64,000 nucleotides of DNA. It comes from Aeromonas jandaei (GTDB taxonomy: Bacteria > Pseudomonadota > Gammaproteobacteria > Enterobacterales > Aeromonadaceae). Made by a program: the position numbers and the translations under genes. Below, piece by piece: positions 18,400 to 27,047 of this stretch (position 1 is the first letter of the stretch; the number at the start of each line of letters is the position of its first letter). The stretch covers positions 2,696,001 through 2,760,000 of the forward strand of contig NZ_CP149571.1 of assembly GCF_037890695.1 (NCBI RefSeq), given 5' to 3'. The notes below the pieces were generated by a model. That model saw only the letters and a list, made by a program, of their open reading frames with translations. It was not told where the DNA came from and did not search any database.

Positions 18400-18738
18400 T
18401 CAGGCGATCGCGCTGTCGAAGAGATTCTTGATAAGATCGATGAACTCGATGAGGAAGGCTTTCTGCTCCGGGGTCGGCGCGCGCAGCCAGACGGCGGAGA
18501 GCACCTCTTCCAGATCGGCGACCACGGCGTCCGCCTCCTGCATGATGGTAAAGCGCACCTTGGGTGCCAGCTGAGGGTTCTGCTCGCAGATGGCCATCAG
18601 GTTGCTGGCCACCCGGCTACTGACGAGATCCTCGATGGTCTGCTCGCCACCCGCGTTCTGTTGCTGGGCCTCAAACAGTCCCAAACTCTCCACCAGATAC
18701 TCGATCAGCGAGATATAGCCTTCACTCTCTACCACCAT
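18400..18738 (-). CDS. DUF3802-like conserved protein
   Basis: A 112-aa acidic, largely helical cytoplasmic protein (start MVVESEGYISLIEYL). The opening MVVES/TEGY pattern and length fit the DUF3802 family known from Vibrio and Aeromonas relatives; this is from memory and not searched. No catalytic motif is visible. It has its own upstream AT-rich gap and is separated from the GNAT gene by 58 bp. Function unknown. Confidence 0.6.
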   Translation of the reverse strand: MVVESEGYISLIEYLVESLGLFEAQQQNAGGEQTIEDLVSSRVASNLMAICEQNPQLAPKVRFTIMQEADAVVADLEEVLSAVWLRAPTPEQKAFLIEFIDLIKNLFDSAIA

Positions 18739-18795
18739 GGTTGCTGCCTCAATACAGTAACAATACGAAAATTAAGCGTATTTTAGTGGCTTGAT

Positions 18796-19272
18796 CTAGC
18801 TTGGCAAGCAGCAGTGCAGGCGGTGGCGGGTAAAACTGACTCCGCCGCGCTCCACGCTTTCCACGCCGGTCAAGGTAAAGCCATGCCGTAAAAATAGCTC
18901 ATAACTGAAGGCGCTGGCCTCGGTTGTGATGGCGCTGATGCCAAGGGCGCGGGCACCTGCCAGCGCCGTGGTGAGCAGCAGATTGCCCAGCCCCTGCCGC
19001 TGATGGGCCGCACCGACGTAGAGCAGGCTGAGGTGGCCATCGGCGCTCAGGGTGACAAAACCGGCAGGCGCGTCACCCAGCATGGCAACCCAGCCATGAT
19101 GCTCGCGCAGCTGGCTGACAAAGCCAGGATGTTGTGAACCGAGGGCCCACTGCTCCACCTGCTCCGGGCTGTAGTGCTGGGGGCCGGTGTGGCGGATTGC
19201 CTGCTCGAACAGGGTGACCAGCGATGGAATATGCTGCTCGCCAAGGGGGGCGATAAAGAGGAGAGGCGTCAT
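18796..19272 (-). CDS. GNAT family N-acetyltransferase
   Basis: A 158-aa acetyltransferase with the GNAT acetyl-CoA motif A (SLLYVGAAHQRQGLGNLLL; the Q/R-x-x-G-x-G/A signature is RQGLGN) and the motif-B-like SYELFLRHGF near the C-terminus. The substrate is unknown. Its start overlaps the stop of the YjbR-like gene by 4 bases (ATGA), so both are probably co-translated. Confidence 0.85.
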   Translation of the reverse strand: MTPLLFIAPLGEQHIPSLVTLFEQAIRHTGPQHYSPEQVEQWALGSQHPGFVSQLREHHGWVAMLGDAPAGFVTLSADGHLSLLYVGAAHQRQGLGNLLLTTALAGARALGISAITTEASAFSYELFLRHGFTLTGVESVERGGVSFTRHRLHCCLPS

Positions 19273-19652
19273 GCCGAAGCACCCTGATCAGCTGCATTGC
19301 GTGCGGGGGCCATGGGCCGTCTGGATTTCGGCAAACCGGCAATGACCCGCTCATAGGAGTGGTGCACCCAGCCCTGCCAGAGATCATCGGGCAAGGTGCT
19401 GTTCAGGGTCACTGTGTTCCAGTGTTGCTTGTTCATATGCCAGCCCGGTTTCACCTCGGGGTGAAGTTCGCGCAGCAACAGCGCCAGCTCGGGTTCGCAT
19501 TTGAGGTTGATGGTGAGGGGGTCAGCTTGCCAATCCACCAGCGCAAACATCTTGCCGGCGATGCGGTAGACCAGGATCTCCGGGCCAAACGGGGTATCTT
19601 CCTGACTGCCCGGCAACGAGAGCAGAAAGTGGCGTAAAGGGGTTAACTCCAT
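19269..19652 (-). CDS. MmcQ/YjbR family protein
   Basis: A 127-aa protein of the MmcQ/YjbR family (CyaY-like fold, sometimes annotated DNA-binding). Family hallmarks are DTPFGPEILVYRIAGKMFALVDW, the NLKCEPELALLLRE strand-helix, and PGWHMNKQHWNTV. The role is not established. It forms a two-gene unit with the downstream GNAT gene. Confidence 0.85.
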   Translation of the reverse strand: MELTPLRHFLLSLPGSQEDTPFGPEILVYRIAGKMFALVDWQADPLTINLKCEPELALLLRELHPEVKPGWHMNKQHWNTVTLNSTLPDDLWQGWVHHSYERVIAGLPKSRRPMAPARNAADQGASA

Positions 19653-19764
19653 GGTCTGGTCTCGCTGTGGGTGATCCGATCAGTGCGGTTGCATATCAAT
19701 CAGGGGAAGGCATCTGTTACTATGCGCTGCCGAGTATACCCCCCATCACCGAGGGAGCCTATTG

Positions 19765-20556
19765 ATGTTGTATCACAAGACTTTCGAACTGGGTCCCGAG
19801 CGGGATTGGGTGGTGTTTGTCCACGGCGCCGGTGGTAGCTCCTCCATCTGGTTCAAGCAGCTGCGCGCCTATCGCGAGCACTTCAACGTGCTGTTGCTGG
19901 ACTTGCGCGGCCATGGTCAGTCCAACAAGCTACAGCAGGTGATCCAGGGCCACTACAGCTTTCGGGCGGTGACCGAGGATATCGTTCGGCTGCTCGATCA
20001 TCTCAATATCCGCCGCGCCCACTTTGTCGGCATCTCCCTTGGCACCATCCTTATTCGTCATCTGGCCGAGCTCTGCCCGGAGCGGGTCAAGAGCATGGTA
20101 CTGGGGGGCGCCATTTTGCGGCTCGATATCCGCTCGCGGGTGCTGGTGCAACTGGGCCGACTCGGCCAGCACTTCCTGCCCTATATGTGGCTCTATCGGC
20201 TGTTTGCCTTCATCATCATGCCGCGCCAGCACCATCAGGAGTCGCGCAACCTCTTTGTGCGCGAGGCCCGCAAGCTCTGCCAGAAAGAGTTCAAACGCTG
20301 GTTCCGCCTCGCCACCGAGGTCAATCCGCTGATGCGTTATTTTCGCGAACGCTCCCTGCCCATTCCCACCCTCTATGTGATGGGGGAGGAGGATCATATG
20401 TTTCTGGCACCGGTGCGCGAACAGGTGGCCCGCGATGCCAGCTCCTCGCTGGCGGTCATTGAACAGTGCGGCCATGTCTGCAATGTGGAGCAGCCGGAGC
20501 AGTTCAATCGCCGTACGCTGGCATTTATTCAATCGCTGGGGGGCGGGAGGACGTAA
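19765..20556 (+). CDS. Alpha/beta hydrolase
   Basis: A 263-aa alpha/beta-hydrolase-fold protein. The oxyanion region is FVHGAGGSSSIW, LDLRGHGQS follows strand 4, the nucleophile serine sits in VGISLG, the acid is probably Asp in MGEEDHMF, and the catalytic histidine is in EQCGHVCNVEQPEQF. It lacks a signal peptide, although a hydrophobic cap segment (YMWLYRLFAFIIM) could associate with membrane. The ATG at 19765 follows GAGGGAG. The substrate is not predictable. It is the last gene before the AT-rich island. Confidence 0.85.
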   Translation: MLYHKTFELGPERDWVVFVHGAGGSSSIWFKQLRAYREHFNVLLLDLRGHGQSNKLQQVIQGHYSFRAVTEDIVRLLDHLNIRRAHFVGISLGTILIRHLAELCPERVKSMVLGGAILRLDIRSRVLVQLGRLGQHFLPYMWLYRLFAFIIMPRQHHQESRNLFVREARKLCQKEFKRWFRLATEVNPLMRYFRERSLPIPTLYVMGEEDHMFLAPVREQVARDASSSLAVIEQCGHVCNVEQPEQFNRRTLAFIQSLGGGRT

Positions 20557-20595
20557 TCAGTTATCCATTCAGTTTTTTGACGTCTGTATAATAGT

Positions 20596-20627
20596 AAAAA
20601 AGACTACTGCCAGTTAATCACTGGCAG
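20596..20627 (-). terminator. Minus-strand terminator behind the DUF3644 gene
   Basis: Stem CTGCCAGT (20607-20614) / ACTGGCAG (20620-20627), loop of 5. Read on the minus strand it is followed by TAGTC and a six-T run (20601-20596), ending the transcript of the island. Confidence 0.65.
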
Positions 20628-20653
20628 TGGAGAGCATGGTTCAATTTATACGC

Positions 20654-21871
20654 TTATTTATTTTTACCTTTCCTATTTTTATTATATTCATCCAATGCTA
20701 TCTGCAACCAGTTTTTATGCTCCGTGATGTTTTTTACTACCCATGTTATGAATTTCTCTGAATATCTTGCTCGATCAGTAAAGTTGTACATTTCAGAGTT
20801 CGTGTTTTGTTTTATCTTATGTTTAAAAACAATTGCTTGAAAGGAATGTCTATTTATTTTGTTAGTTTTCTGTTTAGTGTTTATAGCCAATATTGCATCA
20901 TCGGTGAAGTATGGGTGTGTATCGTTTAGATCTTTTGCTTGGGTGATTATTATTGCTTTCTGTCCTTGATCTCCACAGCTTAATGTTAGGTCGGATTTAT
21001 TTGGGTTTTTGACGAGGGCAAGTTTGTATTCTATGTTGATAGAGAATTTGTCTGAATTGAGTTCTCTATTCGTACTTTCAAAGGCATTGATGAATTTTTC
21101 AACCTCTGTTGCTGTTAATGTCCCATAGTTCTCTTTAATAATACCTATTTCAGGTATAGGGCCATCTATAACCAAACTAAGCATTCCAACACTTTGTCCT
21201 GCAAGAGGGGAATTTCCCATTTGATTTTTATATCTTTCTTGATAATTTAATACATTAGATTGAAATAACCTTGAAAGTTGAGGTTGCAATTCTGGAATGA
21301 GTAAGTGAGTTGCTTGGTCTCGTAATAAAATTAATGTCTCGATGTTTTTCTTTACAGGGTCACTATTTTGAATTCTCAGAGGAAGTGCGTCGGATATTGA
21401 TATGCTTTTTCCATTTTTGTAAAAAACTTTATCTTCACCTAATATATCTAATATCTCAGCCTTTAAAAAAAGCTCCCATGCATTGACCATTAAAATAGTG
21501 AATGCTTCAACTCGATTGCACAGACTAGGCCTATTATAAACTTCTAAAGCAAGAATGAATGCATCTAAACTCCTCTTGATTAGTTGCTGGTACATTCTTT
21601 CCTGTGGCGTTATCTCTTTTGAAGAGGTACTTTGGGACATAAGCCTAATAAAGTCATTGTTTGATATCTTGGTCAGGCCTTTAGAAATGAAATTATTACT
21701 GTCAAACTTGAAAATAAACTGGCCCTTTAATTTTTCATTTATATATTTGATTATGCTTTTAGCATTGTAACCTGTTGCAGCTGCCGCTTGTGTAACTGAA
21801 AAAGACTCATGATTTTCTTCTCTTTCTCTGAAAAATTCCAATAATAATATCCGTTTATCTTCTCTAGTCAT
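20654..21871 (-). CDS. DUF3644 protein with HEPN-like R-x4-H motif
   Basis: A 405-aa protein. Residues 1-80 look like a winged helix-turn-helix (SVTQAAAATGYNAKSIIKYI). The central region carries the DUF3644-type signature YNRPSLCNRVEAFTILMVNAWELFLKA (about 112-138) and then LLRDQATHLL, where Arg184 and His189 form an R-x4-H pattern as in HEPN ribonucleases. The C-terminal third is unassigned and ends in a basic tail. Start: ATG with GGAG 8 bases upstream. Its strongly AT-rich codon use differs from all flanking genes and indicates horizontal acquisition. It is preceded 43 bp upstream by the AlbA_2 gene on the same strand, so the two form a unit. An abortive-infection or toxin-type role is inference. 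Confidence 0.75.
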   Translation of the reverse strand: MTREDKRILLLEFFREREENHESFSVTQAAAATGYNAKSIIKYINEKLKGQFIFKFDSNNFISKGLTKISNNDFIRLMSQSTSSKEITPQERMYQQLIKRSLDAFILALEVYNRPSLCNRVEAFTILMVNAWELFLKAEILDILGEDKVFYKNGKSISISDALPLRIQNSDPVKKNIETLILLRDQATHLLIPELQPQLSRLFQSNVLNYQERYKNQMGNSPLAGQSVGMLSLVIDGPIPEIGIIKENYGTLTATEVEKFINAFESTNRELNSDKFSINIEYKLALVKNPNKSDLTLSCGDQGQKAIIITQAKDLNDTHPYFTDDAILAINTKQKTNKINRHSFQAIVFKHKIKQNTNSEMYNFTDRARYSEKFITWVVKNITEHKNWLQIALDEYNKNRKGKNK

Positions 21872-21914
21872 TTACATACTCCGGTATTAGAAATTTTTCA
21901 AAACATTGATATGT

Positions 21915-22682
21915 CTATTTAATGTCATTCTGTAATCTTTGAATAATATAATCTTGTAATGCAACACCTTGTAGTTTTTGCTTACATCCATTAACCCTTA
22001 CCCAAGTATTACCAGATGAGTTGAAATGTAAGCCAGATAAGTTTGATTTAGGTATACGCACTTCAAGAACATAACCACAATCTACGCCGGTAACATCATG
22101 AAAAATTATATTTATTCTAGTGGGGTCAATTGATGGTTCAATGGTGTTTATTTTAAGGTTAATGGCTTTGTTTATTTCATCTTTTAGTCGATTGTCTAAC
22201 TTTATACATTTTACTACGCCATCATCTTGGATTCCCCAAAAAATACTACCACCCGAACTATTGAGAAATGCCAGTATATACTCATCGACGATGTTCTGAA
22301 TTGACTTGGTTGGATTTTGGCCCTTTATCTCTTTAAATTCATTGCGTAAGTCTTCTTCTAATCCGCAATGCTTACCTTCACTAAATCTATGAATTTTAGA
22401 TTGGATTGAATTTTCAAACTCATCAGGTAGTAACTCAAATAAGGATCTCAAATTTTTTATAGTCCTTGAGGACATCCGTACGGACTTGGACATTTTATTG
22501 ATTGAGCCATATTCAACGATTAAATAATCAAGCTCACTCAATGCCCTTGATTTACCAACCAGTTGTCCCCAAGTTTCTATCAATCTATTTCGTTGAGGGC
22601 CGCTTTGCATACCACCTGGATAATATTTTTCATTTACTATCTCAAATGTAGTTTGAAGGCTCCAATTTTTATTAATTAGCAA
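21915..22682 (-). CDS. AlbA_2 (Schlafen-like) domain protein
   Basis: A 255-aa protein, AT-rich and foreign-looking. The N-terminal half (residues 1-110) is charged and helical with no recognised domain, although MSKSVRMSSRTIKNLRSL may be a helix-turn-helix. The C-terminal half resembles an AlbA_2/Schlafen nucleic-acid-binding domain: FLNSSGGSIFWGIQDDGVV is the characteristic N-x-x-GG-x-h-x-x-GI-x-D/N-G motif, and GNTWVRVNGCKQKL lies near the end. The start is TTG at 22682, supported by AGGT 6 bases upstream. It is the first gene of the pair with the DUF3644 protein; a regulatory or partner role is plausible. Confidence 0.7.
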   Translation of the reverse strand: MLINKNWSLQTTFEIVNEKYYPGGMQSGPQRNRLIETWGQLVGKSRALSELDYLIVEYGSINKMSKSVRMSSRTIKNLRSLFELLPDEFENSIQSKIHRFSEGKHCGLEEDLRNEFKEIKGQNPTKSIQNIVDEYILAFLNSSGGSIFWGIQDDGVVKCIKLDNRLKDEINKAINLKINTIEPSIDPTRINIIFHDVTGVDCGYVLEVRIPKSNLSGLHFNSSGNTWVRVNGCKQKLQGVALQDYIIQRLQNDIK

Positions 22683-23346
22683 TTTTATACCTCAATCTGC
22701 AACCAGATAAATGTGATGAAAAGTAAATTGTATTCAATGCTTGGTTGGCGTTTATTTATAACGGTGATTAAAATATTTTAGTTGAAAAATGAATATTAAT
22801 AATTAGTGTGTGAAAAGCCGATTTTGCACAGTCAGTAAAAAGTCAGTCATGGTCTGGTTATTATTGTTTTCAACCGAACTTCTAGATGACTGGAGCTCCT
22901 TATATGGCAAGGCTCAGGTGTGGTGTAGCTTGAATTTGCTACTTAGACATATGTGATAGTGATAAACGAGATAGCTACCGCACGGGGTTACAGCTCCCCG
23001 AGTGCTGCTTTAAACAGATTGGATGTTGATCAAACATCGGCTTACCTCGGCTGCTTTTGGGGCTGCGGGTGCCGCATGGGTAAGATATCAAACGGCGACC
23101 AATTTAAGTGAGTGAAAAGTTAGTTATCGCTCGGATTTTGAAAGGTTTTTTGGCGAGGATCAGGCTTGAGCCAAGTTGGCAGCGGGTTGAGTGGGTAAGT
23201 GGTGTTCAATAAATAAACAGATAAGACATCCTCGACGACTGGCGCCAAGTGACAGAAATGGCTGGGCAATATCACGGTTATGCCCTGTTATAAGGGTGAT
23301 TTGTTTTTAGGTCATCGAGCAGACCGGCCACGTTTGCCCAAGGTGT
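22683..23346. other. Gene-free stretch beside the AT-rich island with hairpins
   Basis: No convincing coding sequence in 664 bp. The part nearest the AlbA_2 gene is AT-rich and should hold the island promoter. Two inverted repeats are visible: GCACGGGG (22980-22987) against CCCC-g-AGTGC (22996-23005), and GATGTT/AACATC around 23022-23038. The sequence becomes more GC-rich towards 23346. It could mark the island boundary or carry a small RNA; neither is shown. Confidence 0.4.
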
Positions 23347-24591
23347 TCAGTAGCCGGTCATCTCCAGATAGCCGACCCCCTTGGCATCTCCCTCCACCGT
23401 TACCGCACCCTCCCAGTAGTCAAAGCGGCCGGTCATGGCCTGATTGGGCTGACGGGCTTTGATGGTGAGGTTCATCCCGGCGGCGCTTAGCTGCCACTCT
23501 ACGGGGTAATTCTGCCCCTTGGGGCCGCGCCAGGTGTTGCCTGGCGTAAGGCGAATCGCGTCGGGGGCGAGCACCCGGCTGCTGCCATTCCGCTCAATCA
23601 AAATGCCGTAACGGTTCTCAGGCTGGTTTTCGGGATTAGCACGGCGTCCCGATTTGGTGCGTAGGCGAAACAGCATCAGCTCGCGGCCATCGGCCAGTTG
23701 CAGCGAAAACCAGTCCCAGCCCGATTGCCACTCCGCCAATACCGAGCTGCTCCACTCGTGATCAAACCACCCTTGGCCGGTCACGGTGCGGGTCTCGCCA
23801 TCACGAGTCAGGGTGCCGCTCAAATGCAGGCGAGGGTAGGAGTAGTAAAAGGAGGCGTTGCCCGGGCTCTTCTCGCTGTAACCGGCCTTGCCTTGCAGCA
23901 CCAGCGGTTTGGCGGCAGTGACGGTGAGGTTCAGCTCGCCAATCTTGCTCTGCACCTTGAGGGTGGCGGGAAATAGCGCAGCCCCTTGCGAGGCAAGCCG
24001 CCACTCTCTGAGCCAATATTGGCCGCCGCTGGCTCCCGCCAGTCCCGGTCCCTGCCGACTGGCCCGTTCATCTTGCTGGTGGCTGCCACGGTCGAGATCC
24101 GTGATGGCAAACTGGGCCAGCCAGAGCTGGGGGGTGAGCCAGGGGTTGCCGGTGCGGAGTTCTTGCTCGATCCCCTGCCTAAACAGGGTCCACTGCATGC
24201 CATATTCACGCCCCTGTTCATCCTTGAGGTTGCCGGTGAGATACCACCACTCGGTGCGGTAATCGGGGTGGGCGGCGTGATCCTCCGGCAATTGGATGGT
24301 TTGCCCCGGCAGCACCTTTTTAAAGCTGTCGTTGCCGCCGCCGAGCAGTGCGCCCAGATCGCTGGCCTGCGCGCTGCCGCTCATGGCAATCAGCGGGAGC
24401 AAGAGGGCGGCGAGCCACAGGGGCCGTAAGGAGGAGAAGATCCCCCTCACCCTGGCCCTCTCCCGAAGGGAGAGGGGATGGTTCATTGCTGCTCTGTGCT
24501 CTTCTCTGCGCTGAAGAAGGGGCGGAGAGAGGGAAGTGGTCAATGGGAGCTTCAAGCCATGGCTGAGCCAGTGCGCTAACCGATATGTCAT
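23347..24591 (-). CDS. Lipocalin-like / CrtC-fold protein, AttH-type partner of an ABC exporter
   Basis: Secreted lipocalin-like (carotenoid 1,2-hydratase fold) protein. Family motifs include DYRTEWWYLTGNL, GMQWTLFRQG, GQGWFDHEWSSS, WDWFSLQLADGRELMLFRLR and FDYWEGAV near the end. These proteins accompany AttEFG-like ABC permeases. The ATG at 24591 overlaps the permease stop and has AAGGAG with good spacing, giving 414 aa. A second in-frame ATG at 24489 lies just before a signal peptide (SLRPLWLAALLLPLIAMSGSAQA). Between them, and into the signal-peptide start, lies a REP-like palindrome, so the mature N-terminus is uncertain. It is the last gene of the three-gene operon. Confidence 0.82.
   Translation of the reverse strand: MTYRLAHWLSHGLKLPLTTSLSPPLLQRREEHRAAMNHPLSLRERARVRGIFSSLRPLWLAALLLPLIAMSGSAQASDLGALLGGGNDSFKKVLPGQTIQLPEDHAAHPDYRTEWWYLTGNLKDEQGREYGMQWTLFRQGIEQELRTGNPWLTPQLWLAQFAITDLDRGSHQQDERASRQGPGLAGASGGQYWLREWRLASQGAALFPATLKVQSKIGELNLTVTAAKPLVLQGKAGYSEKSPGNASFYYSYPRLHLSGTLTRDGETRTVTGQGWFDHEWSSSVLAEWQSGWDWFSLQLADGRELMLFRLRTKSGRRANPENQPENRYGILIERNGSSRVLAPDAIRLTPGNTWRGPKGQNYPVEWQLSAAGMNLTIKARQPNQAMTGRFDYWEGAVTVEGDAKGVGYLEMTGY
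24441..24482. repeat. REP-like palindromic element inside the lipocalin gene
   Basis: A perfect 9-bp stem, CCCTCTCCC (24456-24464) / GGGAGAGGG (24468-24476), loop GAA, flanked by CCCCTCACCCTGG. Its translated form (PLSLRERARVRG) is typical of a widespread proteobacterial palindromic repeat. It lies within the first codons of the lipocalin gene. A related copy is at 31097. Confidence 0.7.
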
Positions 24592-27017
24592 ACCACTCTC
24601 CTTGCTGCATACCAGGAGGCCAGTGCCCCGCACAGCGGCGCCAGCAAGAGGGCGGTGACCGCATGAAGGGGGGCGGCCTCGAAGGCGAGGCGCCAGCCAA
24701 AGGCGCGCGGGTTGACCACCTCGATCAGCACCCAGGCGAGGCCATACCCCACCGGCAGGGCCAGCAGGGCGGTAAGCAGCCCCAATCCCGCCCCTTGCCA
24801 CACCAGCAGCTGGCGGCAGTAGCGGGGGCTCAGGCCCAGACTTTGCAAGGTCTGCAGCTCACCACGGCGCGCCAGCCCCAGCACCATAAAGGCCGAGCCA
24901 ATGCCGACAAAGGCGATGCCGAGGATCAGCAGTTTCAATAGCTCGGTCACTACAAAGGTCTGGTCAAACACCTTGAGCGCCGCGCTGTGAATGGCGGGGG
25001 CGGAGAGCAGATTGAGCTGCTCGCCAAAGCGCTCGCGCAGGCGGTCGGCCAGCTGCTCGGGGTCGTTGCTAAAGAGTGCGAGGGATTGCACTGCTCCCGC
25101 CTCGAAGGCATGCAGGATCTGCCCCTTGTCGCTGCCGTAGTCCCGATAGACACCGGTGACGGTGAACTGCCTTGGCCCCTGCTCGCCACTGATCGCCAAC
25201 CTCTGGCCTACCTTGACCCCGAGGCGCACCGTCAACGGTTCGCTCGCCAGCACCTCGTCGAGGCGGGTCGGCCAGCGTCCGGCCAGCAGCGGATAGGCCG
25301 CTTTAAGCTGGGGGATAAAGTCCATCTGCGCCCACTCGATGGGCTGCCCCTGCCAGCGGGCAGGATGCACCGAGCGGCGCGAGGCAGCGCTCACCAGCGG
25401 ATTGGCGAGCAGGGCCTTAAGGGTTGTATCGCTCAAGGTGCCCTTGTTGCCCGCCACCCCCTTGGGGGCGGTGACATAGAGATCGGCGGCCAGACGCTGG
25501 CCGAGCCAGATCTCCACGCTGGAGCGAAAACTCGACACCATGACCCCGATGCCGATGGCCGCCGCGATGGCCAGCTGCAACGCCATCACAGCGATGGCGG
25601 TGCGATCGAGGTGATAGAGGGTCTCGGCCACCCCGAGCCGGGCGGTGAGCGGGCCGCCCGCGCGCCGTCGCAACCAGCCAAGCAGGCCGCGCAGGGCATC
25701 GGGCAGCCAGAGCGCCATGGCCAGCAGCCAGCCGCCGGCGATAAACAGGGCGCCACTCAGACCCGTTTGCGGCAACCATAGGCACAGAGCGCACAGCAGC
25801 AAGATGGCGATGGCCAGCACGCGCCGTCGCCACGGATGCACGGGGGGGCGGCTGCTTCCGGCACACAGTTCGAGGGGGGATTGGCGCAGCAGTTGCCACC
25901 AGCCGGGCAGGTTGGCGGCCAGCGTGCCGAGCAGCCCGATCAACAGCGCCTTGAGCAGGCTGACAGGGGAGAGGCGCAACAGATCGATGGGGTTGGGCCC
26001 ATAGAGATCGGCCAGCGCCTGGGTCAGTTGCCCCATCAGCGCCAGCGCCAACAGGCTGCCGAGCAGCACCCCGAGCAGGGTGCCGATGGTGGCAAGAATA
26101 AGTAGCTCCAAAATGAGCCAGTGGAGCACCCGGCTCGGCCCCATCCCCAGAATGATCAACTGGGCCAGCTGGGGGCGGCGCACGCTCTGGACAAATCGCT
26201 GGGCGTTGAACACCAGAAACAATCCCACCGCCATGGCGAGCAATGACAGCGCCGTCAGATTGAGGGCCAGCGCATCGCCAAGCTGGCTGGCATCGAGCGC
26301 CGGGCTGATGGGCTCAAGCCACAGGGGCTGGTTCGGGTAATCGGTTTGCAGGGTGGCCTGCAGGGTGCGAGCCTCGGCGTCGCTTAGCTTGAAAACGATG
26401 CGATCGAGCCGACCCGCCTTATCCAGCAGGGGCTGGGCGAGGCCGATATCGGTTATCAGTAGCCGCTCCATGGGCACGGCGCCCGGTTCGAACGTGCCCG
26501 CCAGCGTCAGGGTCAGGGTTCGGGTGCTGGCGCCATCACTGCCGCCCAGCACAAAGCGGCGGCTCTGGCCCGCTTGCCAGCCAAGGCGCTCCGCTTCGGG
26601 GGCCGCCAGCCAGATGTTGTCGGCACGGGTTAAGGAGAACTCGGGTTGGTTCGTGGGGCGGGCGCCAAACAGCTGGCGCAGGGGGCCGGGGTTGAAGAGA
26701 TCCATCCCAAGCAGTTGAAGGCTGCGCCCCTCTTCATCCTTGAGCCAGCCATGGAGCTGGGGCATGGCATCGAGGGCGGGCTGGCTGGTCACCAGTTGTA
26801 CATAAAGCTGTTCATCCAGCCCACCAGCGGGGGCCAGCCGGTAGTTGGCTTCCCCTGCCAGCTGGCTGCGGGCGGCGACAAAATTGGTGCGGGCACTGTG
26901 ATTGAGCAGCTCGATGGCCACTACCAGTGACACCCCCAAAACCAGCCCGGCCAGACTCATCAGCAGCAACCAAGGGTGGCTGCGATAGAGGCGCAGCAGC
27001 GCTTTGAGTGGCAGCAT
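24588..27017 (-). CDS. ABC transporter permease, FtsX/MacB type
   Basis: An 809-aa inner-membrane permease with two FtsX-type units. Helix 1 is near residues 14-35, a large periplasmic domain follows, then a bundle of helices at about 245-385. Further helix clusters occur around 400-450 and 475-490, with a second periplasmic domain (about 500-680) and three final helices (690-800) typical of FtsX (LLILGIAFVGIGSAFMVLGLARRGELQTL). The composition fits the type VII/MacB-like mechanotransmission family rather than an importer. The ATPase gene is 30 bp upstream and the lipocalin-like partner overlaps downstream, so one operon is likely. The cargo is unknown; lipoprotein or lipid handling is plausible. 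Confidence 0.85.
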   Translation of the reverse strand: MLPLKALLRLYRSHPWLLLMSLAGLVLGVSLVVAIELLNHSARTNFVAARSQLAGEANYRLAPAGGLDEQLYVQLVTSQPALDAMPQLHGWLKDEEGRSLQLLGMDLFNPGPLRQLFGARPTNQPEFSLTRADNIWLAAPEAERLGWQAGQSRRFVLGGSDGASTRTLTLTLAGTFEPGAVPMERLLITDIGLAQPLLDKAGRLDRIVFKLSDAEARTLQATLQTDYPNQPLWLEPISPALDASQLGDALALNLTALSLLAMAVGLFLVFNAQRFVQSVRRPQLAQLIILGMGPSRVLHWLILELLILATIGTLLGVLLGSLLALALMGQLTQALADLYGPNPIDLLRLSPVSLLKALLIGLLGTLAANLPGWWQLLRQSPLELCAGSSRPPVHPWRRRVLAIAILLLCALCLWLPQTGLSGALFIAGGWLLAMALWLPDALRGLLGWLRRRAGGPLTARLGVAETLYHLDRTAIAVMALQLAIAAAIGIGVMVSSFRSSVEIWLGQRLAADLYVTAPKGVAGNKGTLSDTTLKALLANPLVSAASRRSVHPARWQGQPIEWAQMDFIPQLKAAYPLLAGRWPTRLDEVLASEPLTVRLGVKVGQRLAISGEQGPRQFTVTGVYRDYGSDKGQILHAFEAGAVQSLALFSNDPEQLADRLRERFGEQLNLLSAPAIHSAALKVFDQTFVVTELLKLLILGIAFVGIGSAFMVLGLARRGELQTLQSLGLSPRYCRQLLVWQGAGLGLLTALLALPVGYGLAWVLIEVVNPRAFGWRLAFEAAPLHAVTALLLAPLCGALASWYAARRVV

Positions 27018-27047
27018 CAGCGTGCCCCCGACAGACGCAGTTGCTGT

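Noticed and set aside
22683..23346. Retron or CRISPR element beside the AT-rich island
   Set aside because: No reverse transcriptase in the window, no regularly spaced direct repeats, and the hairpins are short.
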